Notes: generated from the sequence alone by a model not told the origin. DNA of 64,000 nucleotides from Nonomuraea aurantiaca (GCF_020215705.1 NZ_JAIWNB010000002.1:248001-312000), one strand, 5' to 3'; numbered from the stretch's first letter, positions 17,033 to 25,835 are shown. Made by a program: numbers and translations.

Positions 17033-18585
17033 CCGTCAGGGCGGACCAGCACGGCACCGGTGTCGCCGACGCCGTACTCGTCCGCCCAGGTCGGGGAGGT
17101 GAGCGGGGCGTCGGGCTCGCTCTCGCTCGCGCGGGAGATCTCGACGACGGACAGCGTGACCCCGAGCCGGTGCGCCGCCTCCTTGGCGGGCTGGACCCAC
17201 CCGCTGCCGGTCGGGGTCATGAGGGTGAAGGCCGGGCCCAGCAGGTCGAGCGTCGACACCCTGCCTTCCCGGGAGGTCAGCCAGACGTGGGGGGCGCGGT
17301 GGCCGGGGCGGGCCGTCGGGACGTAGGTCCGGTAGGGATCCGCCGGCGCCGGGTCCGGCGTGCCGTCGGGCACCACCGCGGCCGACTCGTAGTGGAAGCC
17401 CAGGATCAGGCCCTCGGAGCTGCGGCGCTCGGCCTGCTGCTCGATCGCCTGGCCCATCGACAGCCGCCCTTGCATCATGCGCAGGGTGATCAGGGCGTTG
17501 GTCAGGCTCTCGTCCACCGTCCTGACGGCTATGGGGCGGCGCTCGACCTCGTACGTGGCCAGCAGCTCCGCATCGGCCGTCCCGGTGAGGACGGCGGCCA
17601 GCTTCCAGGCGAGATTGTGCGCGTCCTGGATGCCGCAGTTCATCCCGAACCCGCCCTGCGGAGTGGTCGCGTGCGCGGCGTCGCCGGCCAGGAAGACCGG
17701 GCCGCCGCGGAACCCGGTCGCCACCACCGCCTGCTGCAGCCACGGCATGACCCCGACGATGGTGACGGGCAGGTCGGGGAGGCCGACGGCCGAGCGTACC
17801 GCCGCCACGCACGCCTCCTCGGTGAAGTCGGCCGCGCTGCCGCCGGCGCTCGGGTCGTAGCCGGTCTGGATCATCCAGCGCCGCTTGTTGTCGACCGCCT
17901 CCACCGCGCACGGCGGGTCGCTGCGCAGGAACGACAGCGCCACCCGGCGGTCGGCGGGCAGCGCGCCGAGGTCGGCGTCGAACATGACGCTGACCATGTG
18001 CCCCAGCGGCGGCGGCCCCACGACCTCGATCCCGAGCCGCTCCCGGATCCCGCTGCGGCTCCCGTCGGCCGCCACGAGATAGCGCGCCCGGACGAGCACC
18101 GATCCGCCATCGGGCGTGGTCGTGGGCTCGATGGTCGCCGTCACGCCGTCGGCGGTGCTGTGGAAATCCGTCATGGCGGTCGCGAAGCGGACGTCGGACC
18201 GCGGGTGGGACTCGGCGACCCGGCGGAGGATCACTTCGAGGATGTCCTGGGAGCAGAGGTAGGTGTAGGTGGGGCTCTGCGGCGCGTCTCGGTCGATCGC
18301 CGCCGCGGCCCGGACGAAGTCATCGGAAGCCAGCGAGGTGCCGACGCCGACCGCCAGCACGTCCTCGCGGGGCATACCCGCGCTCTCCACCTCCTCGGCG
18401 ATTCCCCAGGCGCGGAAGATTTCCATGGTTCTGGTGGAAATGAGGCGCGCTTTCGGGAAAATCGCCGTCCCTGGGTGCCTCTCCACGAGAAGGGAGGATA
18501 TTCCGTGACGGGAGAGCTCGATGGATGCCGCCAGGCCGACCGGCCCGCCACCGACGATAAGAACCTCAACATCGACCTCGTGCAT
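16948..18585 (-). CDS. Class A FAD-dependent aromatic-type hydroxylase
   Basis: The 545-aa protein has the FAD dinucleotide motif VLIVGGGPVGLAASIELSRHG at the N-terminus, the DG motif AADGSRSGIRERLGI near residue 165 and the second FAD motif GPVFLAGDAAHATTPQGGFGMNCGIQDAHNLAWKL near 290. It ends in the thioredoxin-like C-terminal domain found in PgaE/RdmE-type polyketide hydroxylases. These enzymes use NADPH and O2 to hydroxylate phenolic or polyketide substrates. ATG 18585 matches the family start; the ribosome-binding site is weak. It is divergent from the type II PKS operon across a shared control region, so co-regulation is likely. The substrate is unknown. Confidence 0.9.
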   Translation of the reverse strand: MHEVDVEVLIVGGGPVGLAASIELSRHGISSLLVERHPGTAIFPKARLISTRTMEIFRAWGIAEEVESAGMPREDVLAVGVGTSLASDDFVRAAAAIDRDAPQSPTYTYLCSQDILEVILRRVAESHPRSDVRFATAMTDFHSTADGVTATIEPTTTPDGGSVLVRARYLVAADGSRSGIRERLGIEVVGPPPLGHMVSVMFDADLGALPADRRVALSFLRSDPPCAVEAVDNKRRWMIQTGYDPSAGGSAADFTEEACVAAVRSAVGLPDLPVTIVGVMPWLQQAVVATGFRGGPVFLAGDAAHATTPQGGFGMNCGIQDAHNLAWKLAAVLTGTADAELLATYEVERRPIAVRTVDESLTNALITLRMMQGRLSMGQAIEQQAERRSSEGLILGFHYESAAVVPDGTPDPAPADPYRTYVPTARPGHRAPHVWLTSREGRVSTLDLLGPAFTLMTPTGSGWVQPAKEAAHRLGVTLSVVEISRASESEPDAPLTSPTWADEYGVGDTGAVLVRPDGHVGWRSPGGAASQAALAGALGAILARS

Positions 18586-18626
18586 GTTGTTAGCGTCGTA
18601 TATCTGCTTATCGCCGTCAATGCAGG

Positions 18627-18659
18627 GATAACCGGATGATACAGGCGTGATACACGCCT
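18627..18659. promoter_or_regulatory. Putative SARP operator plus palindrome at the divergent PKS/hydroxylase promoter
   Basis: Heptamers GATAACC (18627-18633), GATACAG (18638-18644) and GATACAC (18649-18655) follow each other at an 11-bp period. Overlapping the last one, AGGCGTG and CACGCCT (18643-18659) make a perfect 7-bp inverted repeat around ATA. The 138-base gap (18586-18723) serves both the flavin hydroxylase and the long fabG-to-beta-helix operon, so this is probably a main switch of the type II PKS operon. Confidence 0.6.
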
Positions 18660-18723
18660 TTAGTAGCTTTATCGGTGCAGGTACCAATTGTTTGGTATGC
18701 GCATTGTCAAACCCCTGGAGACG

Positions 18724-19476
18724 ATGATGCTCTTTGCCGAAGGCTCCGTGGCCCTGGTTACGGGCGGGTCGCGCGGCATCGGCCGGGCGGTCGCGCTCGA
18801 CCTGGCCCGGGAGGGTGCCCACGTCGTGGTCAACTACGCCCGTTCGGAGGCGGACGCCGAGGAGGTCGTCGCCCTGATCGGGAAAGAGGGCGGCAGCGCG
18901 ACGGCCGTGCGGGCCGACGTCACGGACGAGGCCGAGGTACGGCGGATGTTCCAGGGCGTACGAGCCGACCACGGCCGCCTGGACGTGCTGGTGACGAGCG
19001 CCGGCATCACGCTGGACCGCTATCTCGTCGCCATGAGCCTGGCGCAGTTCCGCGAACCCATCGACACCAACGTCACCGGCACCTTCCTGACCTGCCGGGA
19101 GGCGCTGCGCATCATGCAGCACCAGCGGCGGGGCGCGATCGTGACCGTGTCCTCTACCAGCGGGCTGGACGGCGGCTTCCCCGGCCAGACGAACTACGTG
19201 GCCTCCAAGGGCGCGATCATCGCCTTCACCCAGGCGCTGTCGAACGAGGCGGCCCCGCACGGGATCCGGGCCAACGTGGTGGCGCCCGGGTTCGTGAGCA
19301 CCGATATGACGCGCAAGGTGCCCGCCAAGATCAGGAAGGACTACGAGACGCGTATCCGGCTGGGCCGCATGGGCCGGCCGGAGGAGATCGCGACGATCGT
19401 GAGCTTCCTCGCCTCCGACAAGGCGTCGTACATGTCCGGCGCGGTGGTGGTCGCCCACGGCGGCGGTCTCGGCTGA
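18724..19476 (+). CDS. 3-oxoacyl-ACP reductase (FabG-type SDR)
   Basis: This 250-aa short-chain dehydrogenase has the cofactor motif TGGSRGIGRAVAL at residues 14-26, the Ser of VSSTSG, the YxxxK catalytic pair in NYVASKG, and the SDR end PEEIATIVSFLASDKASYMSG. It reduces 3-oxoacyl-ACP with NADPH and is the ketoreductase of the operon's type II PKS. ATG 18724 with GGAG six bases upstream is preferred over ATG 18688. First gene of the operon. The usual NNAG motif reads TSAG, a mild deviation. Confidence 0.93.
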   Translation: MMLFAEGSVALVTGGSRGIGRAVALDLAREGAHVVVNYARSEADAEEVVALIGKEGGSATAVRADVTDEAEVRRMFQGVRADHGRLDVLVTSAGITLDRYLVAMSLAQFREPIDTNVTGTFLTCREALRIMQHQRRGAIVTVSSTSGLDGGFPGQTNYVASKGAIIAFTQALSNEAAPHGIRANVVAPGFVSTDMTRKVPAKIRKDYETRIRLGRMGRPEEIATIVSFLASDKASYMSGAVVVAHGGGLG

Positions 19477-19481
19477 CCGCC

Positions 19482-19532
19482 TGCTGAGCCCACCCACTTG
19501 CTGAGCCCACTCACCTGCTGAGCCCACCCGCT
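19482..19532. repeat. Three tandem 17-bp repeats in the fabG-ACP gap
   Basis: Three copies of a 17-bp unit (TGCTGAGCCCACCCACT and two variants) lie end to end between the fabG stop and the ACP gene. The rest of the 123-base gap holds GGAGG before the ACP start and nothing else recognisable. Confidence 0.75.
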
Positions 19533-19599
19533 GTGAGCCGATCCCGCCACGAACCAGTCCCCGACCGCAAGCCCCTGTCACGAGGCACATGGAGGATGG

Positions 19600-19890
19600 A
19601 TGACCCTCGACCAGCTCCGCGCGAAGGCCGCCGAGCGCCGGCAGACGTGCACCCAGATCAAGAAGATGATCGTGTCCCGGCTCGACCTGGAGATCGAGCC
19701 GGACTGGATCACCGACGACCAGCCGCTCTTCGGGCGCGGCCTCGAACTCGACAGCCTCGACGTCCTGGAGTTGTACGTCGCCATCGAGGCCGAGTTCGGC
19801 GTGGCGCTGTACGACAGCGAGATGGCCGTCTTCGGCTCGGTCTCGCGGCTGGCGGACGAGGTCAACCCCGCTTTGCGGGCCACGCCATGA
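19600..19890 (+). CDS. Discrete acyl carrier protein
   Basis: The 96-aa protein has the carrier-protein fold signature, with the phosphopantetheine Ser at residue 52 in LELDSLDVLEL and a helical, acidic character. GGAGG precedes ATG 19600. It should hold the growing chain of the type II PKS encoded just downstream. Its stop overlaps the start of the dehydratase gene. Confidence 0.93.
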   Translation: MTLDQLRAKAAERRQTCTQIKKMIVSRLDLEIEPDWITDDQPLFGRGLELDSLDVLELYVAIEAEFGVALYDSEMAVFGSVSRLADEVNPALRATP

Positions 19891-20456
19891 CCATCGGCGC
19901 CACCCAGCTCGCCTCGGCCACGGCGGCCGCCACGGCAGCGGGCACGGCGGCGGCCTCGGCTGCGGCGGAAGCCGCTACGGCGCAGGTGGTCAGGTCGGCG
20001 GCCACGGCGACCGGGCTGAACCATGACCAGATCAGGCAGGTGCTCCCGCACCGCTGGCCGATGCTCCTGCTCGACCGGGTCAGCAGGGTGGAGCCGGGCG
20101 TCAAGGGCACCGCGACCAAGAACGTCGCCGGGACCGAACTCTGGTTCCAGGGCCACTTCCCGACCGCGGCCGTGCTGCCCGGCATCGTGATCATCGAAGC
20201 GCTGGCCCAGCTCGCCGGGGTGGTCTTCGCCCTGGCGGGCGCGAGCGAGATCAGTTACCTGGCCGGGGTCAGGTCGATGCGGTTCCGCCGTCCCGTCGTC
20301 CCCGGCGACCAGCTGATCCTGTCAGCCGAGCGGACCGGGGGCGGCGCCGGGTTCGCCGAGTACCGGGTGTCGGCGCGGGTGGACGGCCAGGTCGCCGCCG
20401 AAGGAAACCTCACGATCGCCGATCCGGCGGGTCAACGTTCCGTACGAAAGGTGTGA
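19887..20456 (+). CDS. FabZ-like 3-hydroxyacyl-ACP dehydratase (hotdog fold)
   Basis: The 189-aa protein has the FabZ active-site segments LPHRWPMLLLDRV (His55) and GHFPTAAVLPGIVIIEALAQ (Glu104, on the central helix). The usual GHFPxxPVxPG reads FPTAAVLPG, with one Pro replaced. Residues 9-42 are an Ala/Thr-rich low-complexity extension not needed for the fold. It would dehydrate the 3-hydroxy intermediate after FabG. With no enoyl reductase in the operon, repeated use of FabG and this enzyme predicts a polyene chain. Overlaps the ACP stop (ATGA). Confidence 0.9.
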   Translation: MTIGATQLASATAAATAAGTAAASAAAEAATAQVVRSAATATGLNHDQIRQVLPHRWPMLLLDRVSRVEPGVKGTATKNVAGTELWFQGHFPTAAVLPGIVIIEALAQLAGVVFALAGASEISYLAGVRSMRFRRPVVPGDQLILSAERTGGGAGFAEYRVSARVDGQVAAEGNLTIADPAGQRSVRKV

Positions 20457-20459
20457 AGC

Positions 20460-21524
20460 ATGGCTACCGTCCTCGCGAACCTGCATCCGGAGGGCACCGT
20501 TTACGGCGAGGTGGGCGACAGCTCGGTCCCGCTGCGCTTCTCGGAGTCGGCCGATGAGTACCGGGTGCTCAGGGAGCGCGCCGCCGTCCTCGACCTGGGC
20601 GGGAACCGCCTCATCGAGATCACCGGGCCCGCGGCCGTGGACTTCGCGCAGCGGCTGCTCGCCCGCGACGTGGAGTACCTCACCTCGGAGCGCTGCATGA
20701 TGAGCCTGGTCCTGGACGAGTCCGGGCAGGTCGTCGACCAGGTGCTGGCCTTCGGCCGGGAGAACGGGATCCTGCTGGAGAGCTCCTGCGGCGCCGGTAC
20801 GCGCCTGCTGGAGCACCTGGAGGAGCACAACGACGAGGGCGTGGTGATCACCGACCGGTCGGCCGACCTCACGGTCCTGGCCCTGGAGGGGCCGTACGCC
20901 TGGGGCGTGGTCGGGCGGCTGATCGACGGCGAGCTGGCCTCGCTGCCGTTCGAGTCGGTGGTGGAGACCGAGTGGAACGGCACCGAGATCATCTTCGCCC
21001 GGACCGGCTTTACCGGCGAGTACGGCTACCAGATGATCGTGCCCGTCGAGGCCGCGGCCGAGCTGTGGTGCCAGGCGCTGGAGCACGCGGGCGCGGCCGG
21101 CCAGGAGGCCCTGGAGCTGGCCATGCTGGAGGTACGCCAGCCGATCCCGCGCCACGAGGCGACGGCTGGGGCGAGCGTGATCGAGATCGGCGCCAACTGG
21201 CTGGTCGACGTCACCAAGGACGAGTTCGTCGGCAGGGACGCGGTGCTGGCGGCGTTCGAGTCGGGCCAGGGCCGCCGCACGGTCGGCTTCACCGGCGGCG
21301 ACGCCATCCCTGAGGCGGGCGCCAGGGTGCTGGCGGGCGGCCAGGACATCGGCGAGGTGGTGCACGCGGTACGCAGCGCCGGTCTGGGCGCCACGCTCGG
21401 GCTGGCCAGGGTCGACGCCGAACTGGCCGCCGCCGGGCTGGAGTTCACCGTGGACGGCGTCGAGGTGACCACGTTGACCAGCCCGTACATCGTGCCCAAG
21501 AGCTGGAGCATCCCGATCATCTGA
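20460..21524 (+). CDS. GcvT/YgfZ-like folate-binding aminomethyltransferase homologue
   Basis: The 354-aa protein has the three-domain GcvT outline: ITGPAAVDFAQRLLARDVE, CMMSLVLDESGQVVDQVLAF, ARTGFTGEYGYQMIVP (the folate-binding RxGxTGExGYE segment) and a C-terminal barrel (GEVVHAVRSAGLGATLGLARVD). GcvT proteins transfer one-carbon units to or from tetrahydrofolate; relatives include demethylases and the repair protein YgfZ. No other glycine-cleavage genes are present. Its place between dehydratase and ketosynthase implies a role in the polyketide pathway, which I cannot name. Three bases separate it from the dehydratase stop. Confidence 0.8.
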   Translation: MATVLANLHPEGTVYGEVGDSSVPLRFSESADEYRVLRERAAVLDLGGNRLIEITGPAAVDFAQRLLARDVEYLTSERCMMSLVLDESGQVVDQVLAFGRENGILLESSCGAGTRLLEHLEEHNDEGVVITDRSADLTVLALEGPYAWGVVGRLIDGELASLPFESVVETEWNGTEIIFARTGFTGEYGYQMIVPVEAAAELWCQALEHAGAAGQEALELAMLEVRQPIPRHEATAGASVIEIGANWLVDVTKDEFVGRDAVLAAFESGQGRRTVGFTGGDAIPEAGARVLAGGQDIGEVVHAVRSAGLGATLGLARVDAELAAAGLEFTVDGVEVTTLTSPYIVPKSWSIPII

Positions 21525-21553
21525 TCGGCCGGCCTTCTGAGAGGGAGAGAAGC

Positions 21554-23851
21554 ATGGCGCTGCGGCCTGTCGTCGTCACCGGCCTGGGCATCATCTGTGC
21601 GATCGGCCGCGATCCCGCGGAGTTCTGGCAGCGGCTCATGGCGGGCACCGGCGGTCTCACGCCGGTCCTGGACGAGTCCTTCGCGGTGTTCGAGGCGCGG
21701 CACGCGGGCCAGGTGCCCGACGAGTGGATCGACGGGGGGCTACCGGACTCCGATGCCGGCCTGGACCGCACCGCCCGGCTCGCGCTGATCGCCGCCCGCC
21801 AGGCGATCGAGCAGGCGGGCCTGGCCGGGGCGGACCCCGACCGGTTCGGCATCATCCTGGGCAAGTGCCAGGCGACCCCCGACGCCGCGGGCCGCTACCA
21901 GCCCATGCACCGCACCGAGGACGTGGTCGCGGACCGGCTCGGCATGCGCGGCCCGCGCATCCTGGTGTCCACCGCCTGCGCGGCGGGCGGCAACGCCGTC
22001 GGGCTGGCCAAGGACAAGATCCTCACCGGTGAGGCCGACGTCGTCCTGGCCGGGGGCGTGGACCCGCTGCTCTTCGGCACGTACGCGGGCTTCGCCGGGC
22101 TCAAGGCATTGAGCACCGGCCCGTGCCGGCCGTACAGCCACTCCGACGGGCTCAACCTCGGGGAGGGGGCGGCGTTCCTGCTGCTGGAGCCGCTGGACCG
22201 GGCGCTCGCGAGAGGCGCCACGCCGTTGGCGGAGGTCGCCGGCTACGGCCTGTCGGCCGACGCCTACCACGCCACCGCGCCTGACCCCACCGGGCGGGGA
22301 GGGGCGAGCGCGGTACGGCGGGCGCTCGCGGACGCGGGCCTGACCACGGACGACGTGGGCTACGTGAGCGGCCACGGCACCGGCACCCCCGCCAACGACG
22401 CCATGGAGGCCAAGGTCATGCGGGTGGTGTTCGGCGAGCGGGCCGGGCGGGTCCCCACCAGCAGCATCAAGTCGTTCGTCGGCCACACGCTGGGCGCCGC
22501 GGGCGCGGTGGAGGCCGTCGCGAGCGTGCTGGCCCTGCGGCACGGCACCGCGCCGCCCACCATCGGCTTCGCCGAGGACGCCGTACCGGGTGACCTGGAC
22601 TTCGTGCCCAACGTGGCGCGGGAGCTGCCGATCGACACCGTCGTGTCGAACAACTACGCGTTCGGCGGCAACAACGTCTCGCTGGTGCTGACGACGCCGC
22701 GGGCGGCGCGGGAGTACGACGAGCTGCCGGCGGCGGCGGCCGTGATCACCGGGCTGGGACCGGTCACCGGGCTGGGCACCGGCATCGGCGAGGTGGCCGA
22801 GGCGATCGTCACCGGGCGCCAGGCGGCCGGGCGGCCGCCGTCGCTCGACGGGCGGACGTTCGCTCCGCGCTCGCTGTGGCGGCACATGAACCACCTGTCC
22901 AGGATGGCGATCGCCGCGTCCCGGCTGGCCTGGGAGGACGCCGGGCTGCAGCTGCCCAGGAAGGAGCTCGACGACGTCGGGCTGGTGTTCGCCACGGGCG
23001 CCGGGTCGGCGGAGAGCACCGGCGGGTTCGACGAGAGCATCGCCGCCAACCCGAACAAGCCGGCCGTGCTGAGCTTCTCCAATGTCGTGCTGAACGCCAC
23101 CGGCGGCGCGGTCTGCCAGACGCTCGGCCTGCGCGGGCCCACCACCACGATCTGCAACGGCGGCGCCTCGGCCTCGATCGCCCTCGACTGCGCGCTGGAG
23201 ATGATCAGGGTGGGCAAGGCGGACGTGGTGCTGGTGGTCGCGGCGGACGAGACGGTCGCCACGACCGCCGTCGACGCCGTGGTGTCGCCGTACGACCGGC
23301 GGCATTCCGGCACGGTTCCCGGGTCGGCGGCGGTGGCCTTCGTGGTGGAGTCGGCCGAGCACTGCGCGAGACGCGGCGGCCGGCCGTACGCGCGGGTCAT
23401 GGGGACCGGCCACGCGAGCGGCGGGAACCCGACCACGACCGACCCCACCACGACAGGCCAGGCGGTCGGCGGGGACCTGGTCGCGCGGGTGCTCGCCCGG
23501 TTGCCCGGTGCCCGGCCCGAGCTGGTGGTCGGTGCGGGCACCGGGGTTCCGGACGACGCCGAGGAGGCGGCCGTGGTGCTGGCCGCCCTGCCCGGCGCGG
23601 TGCTCACCACGTCGGCGGGACTGACCGGCGACTGCCAGGCCGCCACCGGCGCGATGAACATCGCCATGGCCGCCCTGGCGATCCGTGACTGCATCGCGCC
23701 CGCCCTCACCGGGCTTGTCGAGCCGCACGCGGGCGATCCGGCCTCGTACGTGACCAAGCCGGACCTGCCCGACCCGATCGGCCAGGCGCTGGTGCTGACC
23801 GCCGCGCCCGGCTCGGTGCGCGGCGCCGTACTCCTGGGGGCGGCGTCGTGA
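21554..23851 (+). CDS. Fused ketosynthase-chain length factor (KS-CLF) of a type II PKS
   Basis: The 765-aa protein is two thiolase-fold synthases in tandem. Residues 1-385 form an active KS with catalytic Cys142 (STACAAGG), His274 (GHGTGTPAND) and His311 (SFVGHTLGAAG). Residues 395-765 form a second KS fold that has lost all three: Gly537 at the Cys position (ICNGGASAS), Ala for the first His (VGAGTGVPDD) and Asp for the second (TGDCQAATG). That is the hallmark of a chain length factor. KS and CLF are normally separate, often overlapping genes; here one chain links them with about ten residues (AAREYDELPA). It should elongate malonyl units on the operon's ACP. GAGGGAGAG precedes ATG 21554. 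Confidence 0.9.
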   Translation: MALRPVVVTGLGIICAIGRDPAEFWQRLMAGTGGLTPVLDESFAVFEARHAGQVPDEWIDGGLPDSDAGLDRTARLALIAARQAIEQAGLAGADPDRFGIILGKCQATPDAAGRYQPMHRTEDVVADRLGMRGPRILVSTACAAGGNAVGLAKDKILTGEADVVLAGGVDPLLFGTYAGFAGLKALSTGPCRPYSHSDGLNLGEGAAFLLLEPLDRALARGATPLAEVAGYGLSADAYHATAPDPTGRGGASAVRRALADAGLTTDDVGYVSGHGTGTPANDAMEAKVMRVVFGERAGRVPTSSIKSFVGHTLGAAGAVEAVASVLALRHGTAPPTIGFAEDAVPGDLDFVPNVARELPIDTVVSNNYAFGGNNVSLVLTTPRAAREYDELPAAAAVITGLGPVTGLGTGIGEVAEAIVTGRQAAGRPPSLDGRTFAPRSLWRHMNHLSRMAIAASRLAWEDAGLQLPRKELDDVGLVFATGAGSAESTGGFDESIAANPNKPAVLSFSNVVLNATGGAVCQTLGLRGPTTTICNGGASASIALDCALEMIRVGKADVVLVVAADETVATTAVDAVVSPYDRRHSGTVPGSAAVAFVVESAEHCARRGGRPYARVMGTGHASGGNPTTTDPTTTGQAVGGDLVARVLARLPGARPELVVGAGTGVPDDAEEAAVVLAALPGAVLTTSAGLTGDCQAATGAMNIAMAALAIRDCIAPALTGLVEPHAGDPASYVTKPDLPDPIGQALVLTAAPGSVRGAVLLGAAS

Positions 23852-24597
23852 CTGTGACCCTGGGTCCCGCGCAGGCACCCCCCTTCGACGTGGCCGAGAC
23901 GGACCGGCTGCTGACCACCACCCGCTCCGTGCGGCGGCGGCTCGACCTGGACCGGCCCGTGCCCCGCGAGGTCGTACAGGAGGCCCTCCAGGTCGCCGTC
24001 CAGGCCCCGACCGCCAACAACCACCAGAACTGGCGCTGGCTGGTGATCACCGACCCGGCGGTCAAGGAGCGGATCGCCGAGATGATCTCGACCTCCTGGA
24101 CGTTCCATCGCAACGACATGTGGACGAACGCCGGCAGACGCCGTAACAACCGGCAGGCCCGCAAGAACTACGACTCGGCCGAGGCGCTGGTCGAGACCAT
24201 CGGGCGGGTGCCCGTCCTGGTCATGCCCTGCGTCCTGGGCCGCCCGCCGGACATCGAGGCCATCAACACGGCCTGGGACCGGCGGATGGCCGACAAGGTC
24301 CCCGAGGACCCGGGACACCTGGTCCAGCACGGCCCGATGCGGGCGAGCATCTTCTACGGCTCCATCTTCCCGGCGATCTGGTCGTTCCAGCTGGCGCTGC
24401 GCAGCCGGGGCCTCGGCAGCACGATCACCTGCATGCACGTCCCCCACGAGCGCCAGGTGGGCGAGCTGCTCGGCATCCCGACCGGGGTCACCCAGGTGTG
24501 CCTGATCCCGGTCGCCTACACGCTCGGCACCGAGTTCCGGCCGGCGGATCGGTACGGGGCCCACGAACGTACGTACTGGGAAAGGTGGGAGGCATGA
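23848..24597 (+). CDS. Nitroreductase family FMN-dependent oxidoreductase
   Basis: The 249-aa protein has the nitroreductase pattern: TTTRSVRRRLD near residue 25 (FMN phosphate Arg residues), QAPTANNHQNWRWLVI, and a C-terminal GLGSTITCMHVP with LGIPTGVTQVCLIPVAY. Relatives reduce nitro groups, quinones and enones, or dehydrogenate azolines. Here it may reduce or oxidise the polyene chain. GTG 23848 overlaps the KS-CLF stop by four bases, so translation is coupled. Confidence 0.88.
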   Translation: MTVTLGPAQAPPFDVAETDRLLTTTRSVRRRLDLDRPVPREVVQEALQVAVQAPTANNHQNWRWLVITDPAVKERIAEMISTSWTFHRNDMWTNAGRRRNNRQARKNYDSAEALVETIGRVPVLVMPCVLGRPPDIEAINTAWDRRMADKVPEDPGHLVQHGPMRASIFYGSIFPAIWSFQLALRSRGLGSTITCMHVPHERQVGELLGIPTGVTQVCLIPVAYTLGTEFRPADRYGAHERTYWERWEA

Positions 24598-25835
24598 CCG
24601 TCGACTACGCCGACGTCGTCATTGCCGGAGGCGGCATCGCGGGCGCCTCGGCGGCCTGCAAGCTGGCCGCCGGCGGGCTGTCCGTCGTGCTGCTGGAGAA
24701 GCAGGAGGAGTACCGGGACCTGGTCCGCGGCGAGTGGCTGGCCCCCTGGGGGATCAGGGAGGCGCAGCGGCTGGGCGTCTACGACTGCTTCGGGGCGGGC
24801 GGCGGCTGGGAGATCCGGGAGTGGATGACCTGGGACGAGGCCGTCACCGAGGACGAGGTCGAAGCGGTGGACATGACCCGCTTCATCCCCGGCATCGGCG
24901 GGCCGATGTCGTTCCCGCACCACCAGGTGTGCGAGCTGATGGCGGCGCAGGCCGTGGACAGCGGCGCCCGGCTGGTGCTGGACGCGGCCCGGGTCACCGT
25001 GACGCCGGGCCGCGAGCCCGTGGTGACCTACCAGACCGCCGAGGGTCCGCAGGAGATCCGGGCCAGGATGGTGCTCGGCGCCACCGGCCGGGGCAACACC
25101 GTCGGCCGCCAGATCGGCGTCCGGATGCGCAACTCCATGCATCACTGGGGCGGCGGCATGATGGTCGAGGGCATGGACGGCTGGCCCGCCGACGTCCAGG
25201 CCATGGGCACCGAGGGCGACGTCATGTTCATGGTGTTCCCGCAGGGCTACGGCCGGGCCCGCCTCTACCTGAACTTCCCCACGGTCAACAAGCTCCGCTA
25301 CCGCGGCCCCGGCGGCGTCGAGCGCTTCCTGGCCGCCTTCGAGCTCGACTGCCTGCCCGACAGGGGCAAGGCGGTGACCGAGGCCGTACCGGCGGGGCCG
25401 CTGTCGGTGTGGCCGTCGGTGTCCAGCGTCCCCGAGGGGCCGCCGCTGACCGAGGGCGTGGTGCTGATCGGCGACGAGGCCGGCAACGCCGACACCGTGC
25501 TCGGCACCGGGCTCTCCTGCGCGCTGCGCGACTCCCGTACCGTCTGCGACATCCTGCTCGGCGGCGACGACTGGTCGCCCGCGGCGTTCGCGCCCTACCT
25601 GGAGGAGCGGGACTTCCGCCTGGAGCGCCTCGACTTCGGCGCGTCGATCATCAGCAGGCTGCACGTGGAGTTCGGGCCCGCCGCCACGGAGCGGCGGCGC
25701 CGGGTCCGCAAGCTCATGGCCAAGAACTTCGCCGCGCAGGTGACCGGGCTGCTCAACATGGTCGCCCCCGAGGACGTGCCCGAGTTCGGTTTCAGCGAGT
25801 TCTTCGCCGAGCGGTTGTTCAGGGAGACGGCATGA
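24594..25835 (+). CDS. FAD-dependent oxidoreductase (halogenase/geranylgeranyl-reductase-like)
   Basis: The 413-aa flavoprotein starts with YADVVIAGGGIAGASAACKLA (FAD-binding GxGxxG) and has LLEKQEEYRDLVRGEWLAPWG, a pattern common to epoxidase and geranylgeranyl-reductase-type monooxygenases, then VVLIGDEAGNADTVLGTGLSCAL (second FAD motif). I do not see the WxWxIP motif of flavin halogenases, so halogenation is unlikely. Epoxidation or hydroxylation of an alkene is the best guess, especially as an epoxide-hydrolase-like gene follows at once (ATGA overlap). Confidence 0.82.
   Translation: MTVDYADVVIAGGGIAGASAACKLAAGGLSVVLLEKQEEYRDLVRGEWLAPWGIREAQRLGVYDCFGAGGGWEIREWMTWDEAVTEDEVEAVDMTRFIPGIGGPMSFPHHQVCELMAAQAVDSGARLVLDAARVTVTPGREPVVTYQTAEGPQEIRARMVLGATGRGNTVGRQIGVRMRNSMHHWGGGMMVEGMDGWPADVQAMGTEGDVMFMVFPQGYGRARLYLNFPTVNKLRYRGPGGVERFLAAFELDCLPDRGKAVTEAVPAGPLSVWPSVSSVPEGPPLTEGVVLIGDEAGNADTVLGTGLSCALRDSRTVCDILLGGDDWSPAAFAPYLEERDFRLERLDFGASIISRLHVEFGPAATERRRRVRKLMAKNFAAQVTGLLNMVAPEDVPEFGFSEFFAERLFRETA

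Noticed and set aside
16069..18639. An 856-codon plus-strand frame across SARP2 and the flavin hydroxylase
   Set aside because: SARP and flavoprotein motifs lie in other frames; this one is compositionally abnormal and has none.
24594..25835. Flavin-dependent halogenase
   Set aside because: The N-terminal FAD motif is similar, but I do not see WxWxIP or the usual halogenase Lys context, so it is called a general FAD oxidoreductase.
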